From VGMD01 sp964552055 (GTDB taxonomy: Bacteria > Chlamydiota > Chlamydiia > Chlamydiales > 2-12-FULL-49-11): a stretch of DNA of 45,766 bases. Position numbers and translations under genes: made by a program. Where the stretch lies: the NCBI GenBank assembly GCA_964552055.1, contig CAZKFL010000015.1, positions 1 through 45,766 on the forward strand. The letters are read 5' to 3'. Shown in pieces: positions 8,280-15,781 of this stretch (position 1 is its first letter; each line of letters starts with the position of its first letter). The notes beneath the pieces are model-generated. The model was not told where the DNA came from. It made no database searches and saw only the letters and a list, made by a program, of their open reading frames with translations.

Positions 8280-9185
8280 ATGATATTTCCCGTCGCGCTA
8301 AAAGATATGGCCATGTGTCACTACCCAGGCCCAATTTTTACTGGGAGCGAACAAGGACTTAGTCCAGAAAGCGAAGCTCTACACGGCAGGACTGACTCTC
8401 CCTTTCTAGGCGAGAATTACTTAAAAGAGATCACTGCAATTGGAAGTAGCGCTTTAAAACAGTTCGTGCATTTGGGAGATGAAGAAGATGACTCTATTAG
8501 TCATGATTTACTTTCTGCGCTTCATTCACTTGCTCAAACAGCGCGCCTCCTCAAAGACCGCACACACTCAACCACCCTTCAATCAACTAGTTACAGTTCA
8601 GAGGAAGCTTTTTCTTTAAGCTCTTTATCTGATTTGGAATCTATTCTTAAATCATTTCCTGCTGTAGGATTTCCATCGCACGAGCTGACAGACTTACATG
8701 CTTCCCCCTTTGCAGCTCATAAGAAAGAGAAAGGAGACTCGCAGAAACCTTTTTTACCAGAAAAGTCAGTAGTAATTGCCGGTATGGCAAGCAGAAGCCA
8801 CGACTTTTCACCTGAGGATACTTTATTTACACCTCCATCAAGTCCCCTGCAGTATCAATAAGTCCCTTCAGCTTTTCACCCAAAAGAAAGTGATGCGAGA
8901 GGCACATCCCACCTTCCGCTAAAGGCCAAGTCTACTCCGGCACTAGTACAGCCAACTTTGTATCCAGTGCCTATTGACGAATGGAGCAGTGAGGCAAAGC
9001 AACTCTGTTATGATTATTGGATGAAAATAGAAGGGTTGGAAAAATCAATCAAATTTCCTAAAGGAGCAAAATCGATAGTTAACTTTGAATTATCCGATCG
9101 CTTACGAGAGTTCCAGATTTCTTACTCTGGGGGTCAACTAACTGAGCATCATAGACAATATTTTTTCAAAAAACCAAATGATTAA
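8280..9185 (+). pseudogene. Hypothetical protein gene interrupted by one in-frame TAA
   Basis: An open frame starts at 8280 (AGGA upstream) and runs 193 codons to TAA at 8859-8861. The same frame then continues without another stop for 107 more codons to TAA at 9183-9185. The whole unit would encode about 301 residues. The first part is Ser/Thr-rich and probably disordered, with HSLAQTARLL and SLSSLSDLES as short helices. The second part contains YPVPIDEWSSEAKQ and a basic tail, HHRQYFFKKPND. This arrangement suggests a nonsense mutation, a sequencing error, or readthrough. The function is unknown. Its Pro/Ser-rich style and place next to another orphan suggest a lineage-specific, possibly secreted protein; that is inference. 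Confidence 0.65.
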
Positions 9186-9247
9186 GAAGAGAGCTCAATC
9201 ACTAACCTCCTCCTGCAGTGCATGATCTGAAAGAAAAGGAAGTATAA

Positions 9248-9287
9248 AGCCCTATTTGATATTCTCTACTGGAGTTGCAAAAGGGCT
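9248..9287. terminator. Weak hairpin between convergent genes
   Basis: AGCCCT (9248-9253) pairs with AGGGCT (9282-9287) around a long loop, followed on the plus strand by CTATTTT. It lies between the split orphan and rsmI, which face each other, so it may serve as a terminator for either strand. The short stem makes this tentative. Confidence 0.3.
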
Positions 9288-9292
9288 CTATT

Positions 9293-9964
9293 TTAGCCAA
9301 TACGTGTCTTTATGAGGAAGATGGCAGGTTTTTTCTGCATGTCAACTTCGCTCATGTGATCCTTCCACCATTTCATTTTTTTAGTGACTACGTTTTGAGT
9401 AGGTAGGGTTAGATCAATGGCAATACAGAGGGTATCGTCTTCTTTGAGCACAGAAAAGAGCTTTTCAAGGCTTTTTTCATTATTATAGGGAGTTTCAATA
9501 AAAACCTGAAGCATAGGGAGGCGGTCCACTTTGCAGTCCCTTGGCAGATAGCCCTGAAAAACAAATGTTTGTGATTCTAAGCCGCAGAGCTGAAGGGCTA
9601 GAATGAGGGAAGAAGGGCCTGGAATTGCAATGACGTCGATATTTTTATCGCGGGCGCCATAGACGAGTTTTGCGCCGGGATCAGCAATACAGGGCAAGCC
9701 ACAGTCTGCAATAATACCCCATTTTTCCCCTTTAATAAGAGGCTGAAGAAGGGTCACAAAGTTTGTTGTATCCTTATCGAGTACTTCCATGGGCTTTGTC
9801 TTAAGCTTTTCAAAATCAAAGTTTTTTAAAAAAACTCTAGCTTCCTTTGGATGTTCGACAAAAAAGCCGTCAAGACTATTGACGATTTCATCTAGCCCTC
9901 TGACTAGACTTAATTTTGGATTAGCTTCCGGAGAAAGCAAATTCGGTAGTAGGTAAAGTGTCAT
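9293..9964 (-). CDS. rsmI: SAM-dependent methyltransferase of the RsmI/tetrapyrrole-methylase family
   Basis: A 223-aa member of the tetrapyrrole methylase fold family. It has the N-terminal YLLPNLL, the loop GIIADCGLPCIADPGAKLV typical of RsmI-type enzymes, and AIPGPSSLILALQLCGL, which shapes the SAM pocket. RsmI methylates the ribose of C1402 in 16S rRNA. This protein is shorter than E. coli RsmI (286 aa) and resembles the short form seen in chlamydiae (CT048, from memory), so the exact substrate is uncertain. It overlaps the upstream holA gene by 44 bp and is probably cotranscribed with it. Confidence 0.8.
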   Translation of the reverse strand: MTLYLLPNLLSPEANPKLSLVRGLDEIVNSLDGFFVEHPKEARVFLKNFDFEKLKTKPMEVLDKDTTNFVTLLQPLIKGEKWGIIADCGLPCIADPGAKLVYGARDKNIDVIAIPGPSSLILALQLCGLESQTFVFQGYLPRDCKVDRLPMLQVFIETPYNNEKSLEKLFSVLKEDDTLCIAIDLTLPTQNVVTKKMKWWKDHMSEVDMQKKPAIFLIKTRIG

Positions 9965-10853
9965 AATGTATCACCAATAAATCCCATAATAGTGCTAAAT
10001 CGAAGGAGCTTGACTTTGCTTTCACTTCCCACTCGAATAAAAAAGCAAGGCGCTCAAAAAAATAATTTGGGCCTACTTTTTTACAAAAGGGGATATAAAC
10101 ATCCATTTGATTTTTTCTAAGTGAGGGCATGTCGCCTCCCCTACAAATCTGAATGCCTAAATATATGTGGTGGCGGAGAAGAGCAATTAAAGCTAAGACC
10201 TCGGATAAATCCTTAAACTCCTGCCTTTTTACACCCTTAACTTTCCACACAAGCGCTTCGGCAATTGCCCAAGCTGTCACTTCTTTTTCTGTTTTTGTTA
10301 CTTTTTCAATATCATCTTCTTCAATTACTTTTCGATCACCTGCAAAAAGCGCAAGCTTATCCACTTCATTTTTTAATGCGGCAAGGTCGTTTCCTACCAC
10401 ATCAACAAGCTGATTTGCAAGAGAAGCTGAAATAGTTTTCTGATTTTGCCTTGCCATCTTCTGAAGCTCTTCCACAAGTCTTTCTTTCTTATCCCATGGC
10501 TTTTCACCCGTTAAATCCAGACAAATAACTTCATTTTCAATTGCAGCATAAAAAGGATTCGGGCACTTCTCACCTGAAAATATAGCAATTACATCATCAG
10601 GAATTACTTTCTGTCCATTCTCCACCTCTAGATGGACAACTCTTTCTTCTGAAAAAAGGCCCATTTCTAAAGCATCCGCTCCACTTTGGAAAGAAAGATT
10701 TGGTTTATAATGAGAAAGAAACCGAAACAGCTTATTTACATAAAACTTTCGCTCATAAGCATCTGCAACCAAAACCATATAAATCCTGGAAAGCTTTTCC
10801 GGAGCAGATTCCTTTAGCTGTTTTTCAAACGCTGAAACAGTTTTTAACTTCAT
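9921..10853 (-). CDS. holA: DNA polymerase III delta subunit
   Basis: About 310 aa with the HolA layout: an N-terminal segment around YMVLVADAYERKFYVNKLF, a helical AAA+ lid around NQLVDVVGNDLAALKNEVDKL, and the delta signature AWAIAEALV. In the clamp loader, delta binds and opens the beta sliding clamp. I chose the ATG at 10853 (MKLKTVSAFEKQL); a TTG seven codons upstream is also in frame. A TATAGT hexamer at 10865-10860 lies only 6 nt before this ATG with no ribosome site, so the mRNA may be leaderless. This is the CT047-like neighbour of the rsmI-like gene in Chlamydia, by recollection. Confidence 0.85.
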   Translation of the reverse strand: MKLKTVSAFEKQLKESAPEKLSRIYMVLVADAYERKFYVNKLFRFLSHYKPNLSFQSGADALEMGLFSEERVVHLEVENGQKVIPDDVIAIFSGEKCPNPFYAAIENEVICLDLTGEKPWDKKERLVEELQKMARQNQKTISASLANQLVDVVGNDLAALKNEVDKLALFAGDRKVIEEDDIEKVTKTEKEVTAWAIAEALVWKVKGVKRQEFKDLSEVLALIALLRHHIYLGIQICRGGDMPSLRKNQMDVYIPFCKKVGPNYFFERLAFLFEWEVKAKSSSFDLALLWDLLVIHYDTLPTTEFAFSGS

Positions 10854-10929
10854 AGAGTTACTATACCATCTCAATTCCTTATCTTGAAGAATAATCTCAT
10901 CATCCCTATGCTTTAGGTTAAGAGGTGAT

Positions 10930-11826
10930 ATGACAAAGAAAAATTTAGAAGGTAAAATAGCATTTATTGTGGGTATTGGCGATGACCAAGGTTATGGATG
11001 GGCAATTGCGCATGCACTTGCAGATCAAGGAGCTAGAATTGTTATTGGCACCTGGACCCCTATCTTAAAAATTTTTCAAATGTCACTTGATGCAGGCAAA
11101 TTTGATGAATCAAGAAAATTGAGTAACAACACCCTTATGCAAATCGAAAAGGTGTATTCAATTGATGCTGTATATGATACGCCAGAAGCCGTTCCTGAAG
11201 AAGTAAAAACAAATAAACGGTATGCAGGATCAACTGGCTACACAGTGTCTGAGGTCGCAAAAGCAATCGAATCTGACTTTGGAAAAATCGACATCCTCGT
11301 TCACTCCCTTGCAAACGGCCCTGAAGTTAAAAAGCCCCTACTTGAAACTTCTCGTGAGGGTTACCTTGCAGCTGTCAGTTCATCATCTTACTCCTTTGTC
11401 AGTCTCGTTCAACATTTTGGACCCCTGATGAATACCGGTGGATCGATCCTAAACCTGTCGTACATGGCATCAAACAAGGTTGTTCCTGGGTATGGCGGCG
11501 GTATGAGCTCAGCAAAAGCTGCATTAGAAAGCGATACACGCACCCTTGCCTTTGAAGCCGGTCGTAAATGGGGCATCCGAATTAACTCCATATCAGCAGG
11601 TCCCCTTGCAAGTAGAGCCGCAAAAGCAATCGGCTTTATTGAAAAAATGATCAACTATTCTAATATGAATGCCCCCCTTCAAAAAGACCTGACTTCCAGA
11701 GAAGTTGGAAATGCGGCTTCTTTTCTACTCTCTCCAGCAGCATCCGCTATTACAGGCGTGGTCTTATTTGTTGATAACGGCCTTCATGCCATGGCTACTT
11801 CACTCGATAGCCCAACGCTTATCTAA
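10930..11826 (+). CDS. fabI: Enoyl-[acyl-carrier-protein] reductase, plant-like type
   Basis: NADH-dependent reductase that completes each round of type II fatty-acid elongation. The N-terminal GIGDDQGYGWAIA binds the cofactor. The catalytic region is PGYGGGMSSAKAALESD, with Tyr188 and Lys196 (seven residues between, as in plant enzymes; E. coli has six). The 298-aa length, with a longer insertion around residues 50-100, also fits the chloroplast/chlamydial group rather than the 262-aa E. coli form. Chlamydial and plant reductases are known to cluster. The ribosome site GAGGTGAT directly precedes the ATG. It diverges from holA across 76 bp. Confidence 0.95.
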   Translation: MTKKNLEGKIAFIVGIGDDQGYGWAIAHALADQGARIVIGTWTPILKIFQMSLDAGKFDESRKLSNNTLMQIEKVYSIDAVYDTPEAVPEEVKTNKRYAGSTGYTVSEVAKAIESDFGKIDILVHSLANGPEVKKPLLETSREGYLAAVSSSSYSFVSLVQHFGPLMNTGGSILNLSYMASNKVVPGYGGGMSSAKAALESDTRTLAFEAGRKWGIRINSISAGPLASRAAKAIGFIEKMINYSNMNAPLQKDLTSREVGNAASFLLSPAASAITGVVLFVDNGLHAMATSLDSPTLI

Positions 11827-11837
11827 CTAAAAAAAGA

Positions 11838-11867
11838 TTGAATGCAGAAAGCCTTGCCTGCTATAAT
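11838..11867 (+). promoter_or_regulatory. Promoter of the small gene at 11895
   Basis: TTGAAT (11838-11843) and TATAAT (11862-11867) are 18 bp apart, and the -10 is preceded by TGC, the extended -10 form. The -35 sits on the TTG that would be the upstream start of the frame, so the ATG at 11895 is the better start. Confidence 0.6.
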
Positions 11868-11894
11868 CTATTCAAATCTTATACAAGACATCTA

Positions 11895-12218
11895 ATGGAT
11901 TCATTTCAACATAAATTACTTGCTGAAGGAAGATGGTTTACGCTCTCTCTTTGTGAGCAATTAGGGAATATTGGAAGCGAAGTGAGCAGAGCCATGCGCT
12001 CTAAAAATAATCTCGATCGCTCTGAAAAGGCGTTTATTAGAGGTCTTGAATTATTTGATCTTACAATTAGCGATCCGCGCTGGCGGGATCGTCTAAAAGA
12101 GATTACAAGAGCAAGAGAGCTTTTTTGTGACGCTGTACTTGGCGGCCTTGAATATGGAACCACCTTAGAGGATCTTGACAAGTATTTTACATATTTTGCT
12201 ATCGCAGCTAGAATTTAA
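11895..12218 (+). CDS. Small helical protein of a widespread uncharacterised family
   Basis: 107 aa from the chosen ATG. The sequence has KLLAEGRWFTLSLCEQLGN, SEVSRAMRSKN, RSEKAFIRGLELFDLTI, then RARELFCDAVLGGLEYGTT and ends YFAIAARI. It resembles a small all-helical family found in many bacteria, with a conserved aromatic/LAEQLANIGSEV pattern. I recall the pattern but not a function. It has no signal peptide or membrane segment. It sits after fabI with its own promoter and ends 4 bp before the convergent HAD gene. Confidence 0.75.
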   Translation: MDSFQHKLLAEGRWFTLSLCEQLGNIGSEVSRAMRSKNNLDRSEKAFIRGLELFDLTISDPRWRDRLKEITRARELFCDAVLGGLEYGTTLEDLDKYFTYFAIAARI

Positions 12219-12222
12219 ACCA

Positions 12223-13068
12223 CTATAAGTCCAAGCGGCGTCTAGCTTCATCTAACGCGGGAATGATTCCTAGTTCTACGGAGGAATCTGCAAGAATGTC
12301 AGCGTGGAGCTGAAGCTCTCTTGAACCAGTTTTTATCGCGATGCTAATGTTTGCTAGCTGGAGGAGTGGAATGTCGTTATTGTCATCTCCGGCAGCAACT
12401 AAGGGGCAGCTCCAACCTTGATCTATAGCTATGCGCTTAAAGGCAAGACCCTTATTTACATCACTATTTGTTACAAGCAAGATAGGTAGTTTAGGATCAA
12501 AGCTATCCATGATTATCGAGCTCGTCACAGAGTGTATATCTGTGAGTTTTCCTTGAATTTTTTGAAGCGAAAGAGAATCGCTAAAGCACTTAATCAGTGG
12601 AAAGCTTGTTTGGGGTATTTCAGAAAGATCCCCAAATTCAATCCATTCAGCTGTTGATACTGTTTTAAGTTTTTCTAGATAGTCGATAAAAAAGGGAGAA
12701 AACTTTGAGCTTCTGTAGTAACAAAAATCGCCTTTCTCAAGACCTGAGTAGATGAGAAAGTCTTCTTTATAATGGTGGTATAAGCTATCTACACCAAAAG
12801 CAACAGATTTTGGCATAAACGATTGAAACACAACTTGCCCTCCAGGCATCTTAAGAACTTCAGCACCGTTCTGAACAGCCAGAAAGAAGGGGAAATTGAT
12901 CTTTTCAACGCTCATCATTGCAAAGGAGAATGTTCTTCCCGTTAAAAGGACAATTTCCCAACCATCTTTATGTAAGTTTTCTAGATATACGATTACCTCA
13001 TCTGGGATCAGATGTCTTTCATCTGTAAGAGTTTTATCAATATCTGATGCAAAGATTGCTTTAGCCAT
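12223..13068 (-). CDS. HAD-superfamily phosphatase (Cof-like)
   Basis: About 281 aa with HAD motif I as ASDIDKTLTDE (Asp9 nucleophile, Asp11), motif II VLLTGRTFSF, and motif IV AGDDNNDIPLL, the arrangement of Cof-type sugar- or nucleotide-phosphate phosphatases. The cap region (residues about 85-190) gives no substrate clue. I chose the ATG at 13068, which places the motif at the usual distance from the N-terminus. The frame extends 16 codons further to an ATG at 13116 that overlaps the start of the divergent gene. The fabI/HAD/FliO-like neighbourhood matches CT104-CT102 of Chlamydia as I recall it. Confidence 0.85.
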   Translation of the reverse strand: MAKAIFASDIDKTLTDERHLIPDEVIVYLENLHKDGWEIVLLTGRTFSFAMMSVEKINFPFFLAVQNGAEVLKMPGGQVVFQSFMPKSVAFGVDSLYHHYKEDFLIYSGLEKGDFCYYRSSKFSPFFIDYLEKLKTVSTAEWIEFGDLSEIPQTSFPLIKCFSDSLSLQKIQGKLTDIHSVTSSIIMDSFDPKLPILLVTNSDVNKGLAFKRIAIDQGWSCPLVAAGDDNNDIPLLQLANISIAIKTGSRELQLHADILADSSVELGIIPALDEARRRLDL

Positions 13069-13114
13069 ACCATTACTACTAGACGATAAAGGTAAAAAAA
13101 GCGATAAGTTATTC

Positions 13115-13516
13115 ATGAAGTGGCTTTATTTAATATTGTGTCCCCTCCTCCTTTTCTCAAATGAAGAAGAAATACTTCCCTCACACCCTGCAAATGAGGC
13201 AGTTCAGGAAGAGATGCCACCTTCTCTCTCAACCGACATGTACCAGAAGCAATTCATAAGAACCTTAATTGTGACAGCAATTATCGTAGTTGCAGCCTTT
13301 CTTTTGATTTGGCTCTTTCGCAAATTTTCCAAAGACCGCCCCTTTCAAATCAATCACAAAAAAAACATTAAAATACTTGAGCGCCGCCAAATCAGCCCCT
13401 CAACCTTTCTCTATCACATTCAAATAGGCAATAAACAGCTCATTTTATCCGAGTCGAAACTCGAAGCCCGTGTCGTCACCACCCTCGATTGGGATGAAGA
13501 AGACCCGTCAATATAA
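13115..13516 (+). CDS. FliO-like single-pass membrane protein
   Basis: 133 aa. An N-terminal signal-like segment (MKWLYLILCPLLLFSNEE) is followed by an acidic spacer and a membrane helix at about residues 48-68 (TLIVTAIIVVAAFLLIWLF). A small basic C-terminal domain (IKILERRQISPSTFLYHIQI, then GNKQLILSES) follows. This layout and the C-terminal pattern resemble FliO, a flagellar/type III export accessory. No flagellar genes are nearby, so the link is tentative. The ATG at 13115 shares CATG with the most upstream start of the opposite HAD gene. The last 40 codons favour C-ending codons. Confidence 0.65.
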   Translation: MKWLYLILCPLLLFSNEEEILPSHPANEAVQEEMPPSLSTDMYQKQFIRTLIVTAIIVVAAFLLIWLFRKFSKDRPFQINHKKNIKILERRQISPSTFLYHIQIGNKQLILSESKLEARVVTTLDWDEEDPSI

Positions 13517-13575
13517 CACAGCTTATTTCTCAAAAAAAACTATTAACAACCTATGTTGCGCTGCAGCCTATGCAT

Positions 13576-13697
13576 AAAAAAAAAGATAAATTAGCAAGGA
13601 TAGAATGATAGAAGGATAAGAAAAATGAATTTACATCTCTCTTATAATTAGAATGTTTTTTGTTTTTATCCTACCATCCTTGCTAAATTCTCTTTTT
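13576..13697. repeat. Imperfect palindrome between convergent genes
   Basis: TTAGCAAGGAT (13591-13601) is inverted at 13676-13686, and AGGATA (13613-13618) is inverted at 13667-13672. A-rich and T-rich flanks extend the pairing. The element fills much of the 290-bp gap between the FliO-like gene and floA, which face each other, and could end transcripts from both sides. No gene is visible in the gap. Confidence 0.6.
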
Positions 13698-13806
13698 TCA
13701 AATCTAGCTAATATCCTGAAGACTTAGCTCTATATGCAAAAAGATGAATTATCCTGTTTCCATAAATTTTGGCATCGACATTAGTAGACGCCAAGCAAAA
13801 TTCTGT

Positions 13807-14766
13807 TTACTTTTCGCGGTCGAGCGAGAAAGCCATCTTCATGCGTGTATCAGCTTGAAGATTTTTTAGGTTATTGTAGTCCATGATACCCAGCTGTCCT
13901 TTTTCAAAGGCAATTGCTATTGCAAGAGGGATTCTTGCTTCGGCTTCTACAAGCTTTGCTTTTTGCTCTTGCTCGAGAGCAACAGCCATTGCTTTGCGGC
14001 CTTCTGCTTTCGCTTGAGCAACCTTCATGTCGGCTAATGCCTGCTCTGATTGGAGCACAGCACCAACGTTTGATCCTACATTGATATCAGCTATGTCAAT
14101 GGATAGAATCTCAAAGGCAGTTTGGGCATCTAAGCCTTTATTAAGGACGGCTTCCGAGATTGCTTGTGGATTCATAAGAACGTCGTAATGACTTTCTGCC
14201 GATCCAATTGCGTTTACAATGCCTTCCCCAACTCTTGCAATGATTGTCTCTTCCGTTGCGCCTCCAACAAGCTGAGCAATGTTTGTTCTTACAGTAACCC
14301 GGGCTCTTACAAGAAGCTCGATCCCGTTTTTGGCAACGGCAGAAATCATTCCTGTAGCGGACGGACAGTCAATCACTTTTGGATTTACAGAAGTTTTAAC
14401 CGCTTCAAAGACATCACGCCCTGCAAGATCAATAGCGGTAGCTCTACGCCAGTCTAGTTTAATATTTGCCTTATCAGCCGCAATAACTGCCCTTACAACA
14501 TCAGCAACATTACCACCCGCTAAATAATGCGTCTCAATATCATCTGTCGTAATATTTTTCAGTCCTGCCTTATTCAAAGTAATCAGCGCATTAACAACAA
14601 GCCTTGGCTGAATTTTTCTAAGGCTGATCCCCACAATATTAAAAAGCGATACAGGCGCGCCTGATACAAACGCTTGGAACCACAAACCTACATAATTCGC
14701 CACAATAGCAAATAGTCCAAGTGCGATCACACCAATAATAATAGCAAATATAACAAATGTCTCCAT
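13807..14766 (-). CDS. floA: Flotillin-like protein FloA
   Basis: 319 aa matching the bacterial flotillin-like FloA (UPF0365/YqfA) family. An N-terminal membrane-embedded hairpin region spans residues 1-50 (FAIIIGVIALGLFAIVANYV). The SPFH-like domain includes INALITLNKAG-type and ADVVRAVIAADKANI segments. The C-terminal Ala/Glu coiled coil is ADMKVAQAKAEGRKAMAVAL. FloA assembles in membrane microdomains and organises membrane-protein complexes. It is 6 bp downstream of the NfeD-like gene, the usual pairing (yqeZ-yqfA in Bacillus). The GGTAGGGG site before the ATG is strong. Confidence 0.93.
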   Translation of the reverse strand: METFVIFAIIIGVIALGLFAIVANYVGLWFQAFVSGAPVSLFNIVGISLRKIQPRLVVNALITLNKAGLKNITTDDIETHYLAGGNVADVVRAVIAADKANIKLDWRRATAIDLAGRDVFEAVKTSVNPKVIDCPSATGMISAVAKNGIELLVRARVTVRTNIAQLVGGATEETIIARVGEGIVNAIGSAESHYDVLMNPQAISEAVLNKGLDAQTAFEILSIDIADINVGSNVGAVLQSEQALADMKVAQAKAEGRKAMAVALEQEQKAKLVEAEARIPLAIAIAFEKGQLGIMDYNNLKNLQADTRMKMAFSLDREK

Positions 14767-14772
14767 AAACCC

Positions 14773-15228
14773 CTACCTTACAATTAAATGGAACCCTTCT
14801 CCACCAATTATTGTTACTTTTGTCCCCTTCCTTAGATAGTCGCCTTCAGAAAGCGCCTGATAGTGCTCTCCCTCTATCTCAATAAGACCAGACGGTTTTA
14901 AATCTTTAATCACTTCACCCATCTTTCCGATACACTTTACCTCAAACGAGCACCCCTTATAATTTTCTTGGTTAGCAGCAAGACACATCTTGCTCTTCCT
15001 TAACGACTTAACTGCAAGTCTTATAACTAAAATCAGTGCTATAAGCTCAAATTGCGCCAAAAAGGCACCCCAGCGCCAATCGAGTCCAAATCCAACCATT
15101 AGGGAACCTCCGAGCAAAGCAGTCCCAATGAGGGCCATAAGACTTCCCGGCACCCAAAACTCCAGATAAATAGCTGTGAGGCCAATAAGGGCTAAAATCA
15201 AAGAAAGAATCATAATACGCACGAGCAT
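14773..15228 (-). CDS. NfeD-like membrane protein
   Basis: 151 aa: membrane helices within residues about 5-75 (ILSLILALIGLTAIYLEF, LMALIGTALLGGSLMVGFG, and LIALILVIRLAV), followed by a soluble C-terminal OB-fold-like domain (GEVIKDLKPSGLIEIEGE to the end). This is the short NfeD form lacking the ClpP-class protease domain. It usually partners the flotillin encoded next to it. AGGGAG lies 6 nt before the ATG. Confidence 0.88.
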   Translation of the reverse strand: MLVRIMILSLILALIGLTAIYLEFWVPGSLMALIGTALLGGSLMVGFGLDWRWGAFLAQFELIALILVIRLAVKSLRKSKMCLAANQENYKGCSFEVKCIGKMGEVIKDLKPSGLIEIEGEHYQALSEGDYLRKGTKVTIIGGEGFHLIVR

Positions 15229-15324
15229 ACCACACTCCCTTTTATCCCGTTAACTCAATAAATTTCTATTATATGCAACATATTGTTTATAAACATGCTA
15301 TATACTCTAGCGACTTACTTTCCC

Positions 15325-15354
15325 TTGCTTTTAAAATATTAATTATAGTATAAT
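15325..15354 (+). promoter_or_regulatory. Promoter of the frameshifted small gene
   Basis: TTGCTT (15325-15330) and TATAAT (15349-15354) are 18 bp apart on the plus strand. Transcription would begin near 15361, giving a leader of about 25 nt containing AAAGGAG before the ATG at 15387. Confidence 0.6.
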
Positions 15355-15386
15355 TATGAAACTAAACAACAAAAAAAGGAGCAAAC

Positions 15387-15633
15387 ATGGGCATCAATAA
15401 TCGGACAACCACGTGAAGCAACGTTTGGCGAAAAACTACCTGAAACTAGCAAGAAATCAGTCCGGACACACCTTGCGGATGCAATCCGTTCTATATTCGA
15501 AGCGGTTAAAAACTGGCTAAGTCCGCAAGTCAACTTTCAGAAAGGTCCAGCGGCTTCTTCTGGGATTCTGTATTCATTAGGTTTTGTTATTCCTAAAATT
15601 TTTTATGAGAAAATAGGCAAAGAAATTGAGTAA
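15387..15633 (+). pseudogene. Small gene with a +1-base frameshift right after its start codon
   Basis: An ATG at 15387 follows AAAGGAG at ideal spacing, but its frame stops after 9 codons. The frame one base later is open for 81 codons to TAA at 15631-15633 and has no start of its own. Removing one G from the GGG after AT would give MASIIGQPREATFGEKLPET and a continuous protein of about 81 aa. That protein has an amphipathic middle (HLADAIRSIFEAVKNWL) and a hydrophobic C-terminal stretch (ASSGILYSLGFVIPKIFY). The promoter and terminator look intact. Recent inactivation or a sequencing error are the likely explanations. The function is unknown; it neighbours the type III operon. Confidence 0.55.
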
Positions 15634-15663
15634 AAAAAGCCAAACCACATAAATTTATAATTG

Positions 15664-15705
15664 AGGCCGTCACGAATCGTTAGATTTTTGGCGGCCTTTT
15701 TCTTT
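15664..15705 (+). terminator. Rho-independent terminator
   Basis: AGGCCG (15664-15669) pairs with CGGCCT (15692-15697) and is followed by a T run (TTTTTCTTT). It separates the frameshifted small gene from the type III operon downstream. Confidence 0.7.
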
Positions 15706-15781
15706 AAAAAAATGTTTAAGGGATTGATATATAAGGCAAAAACCTGCTAAGCTTGTTGGAGGGAAGTGGAGGGTTTAAGGC

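Noticed and set aside
13517..13806. tRNA or other known structured RNA in the gap
   Set aside because: No cloverleaf, anticodon arm or CCA end is apparent; the pairing fits a simple palindrome.
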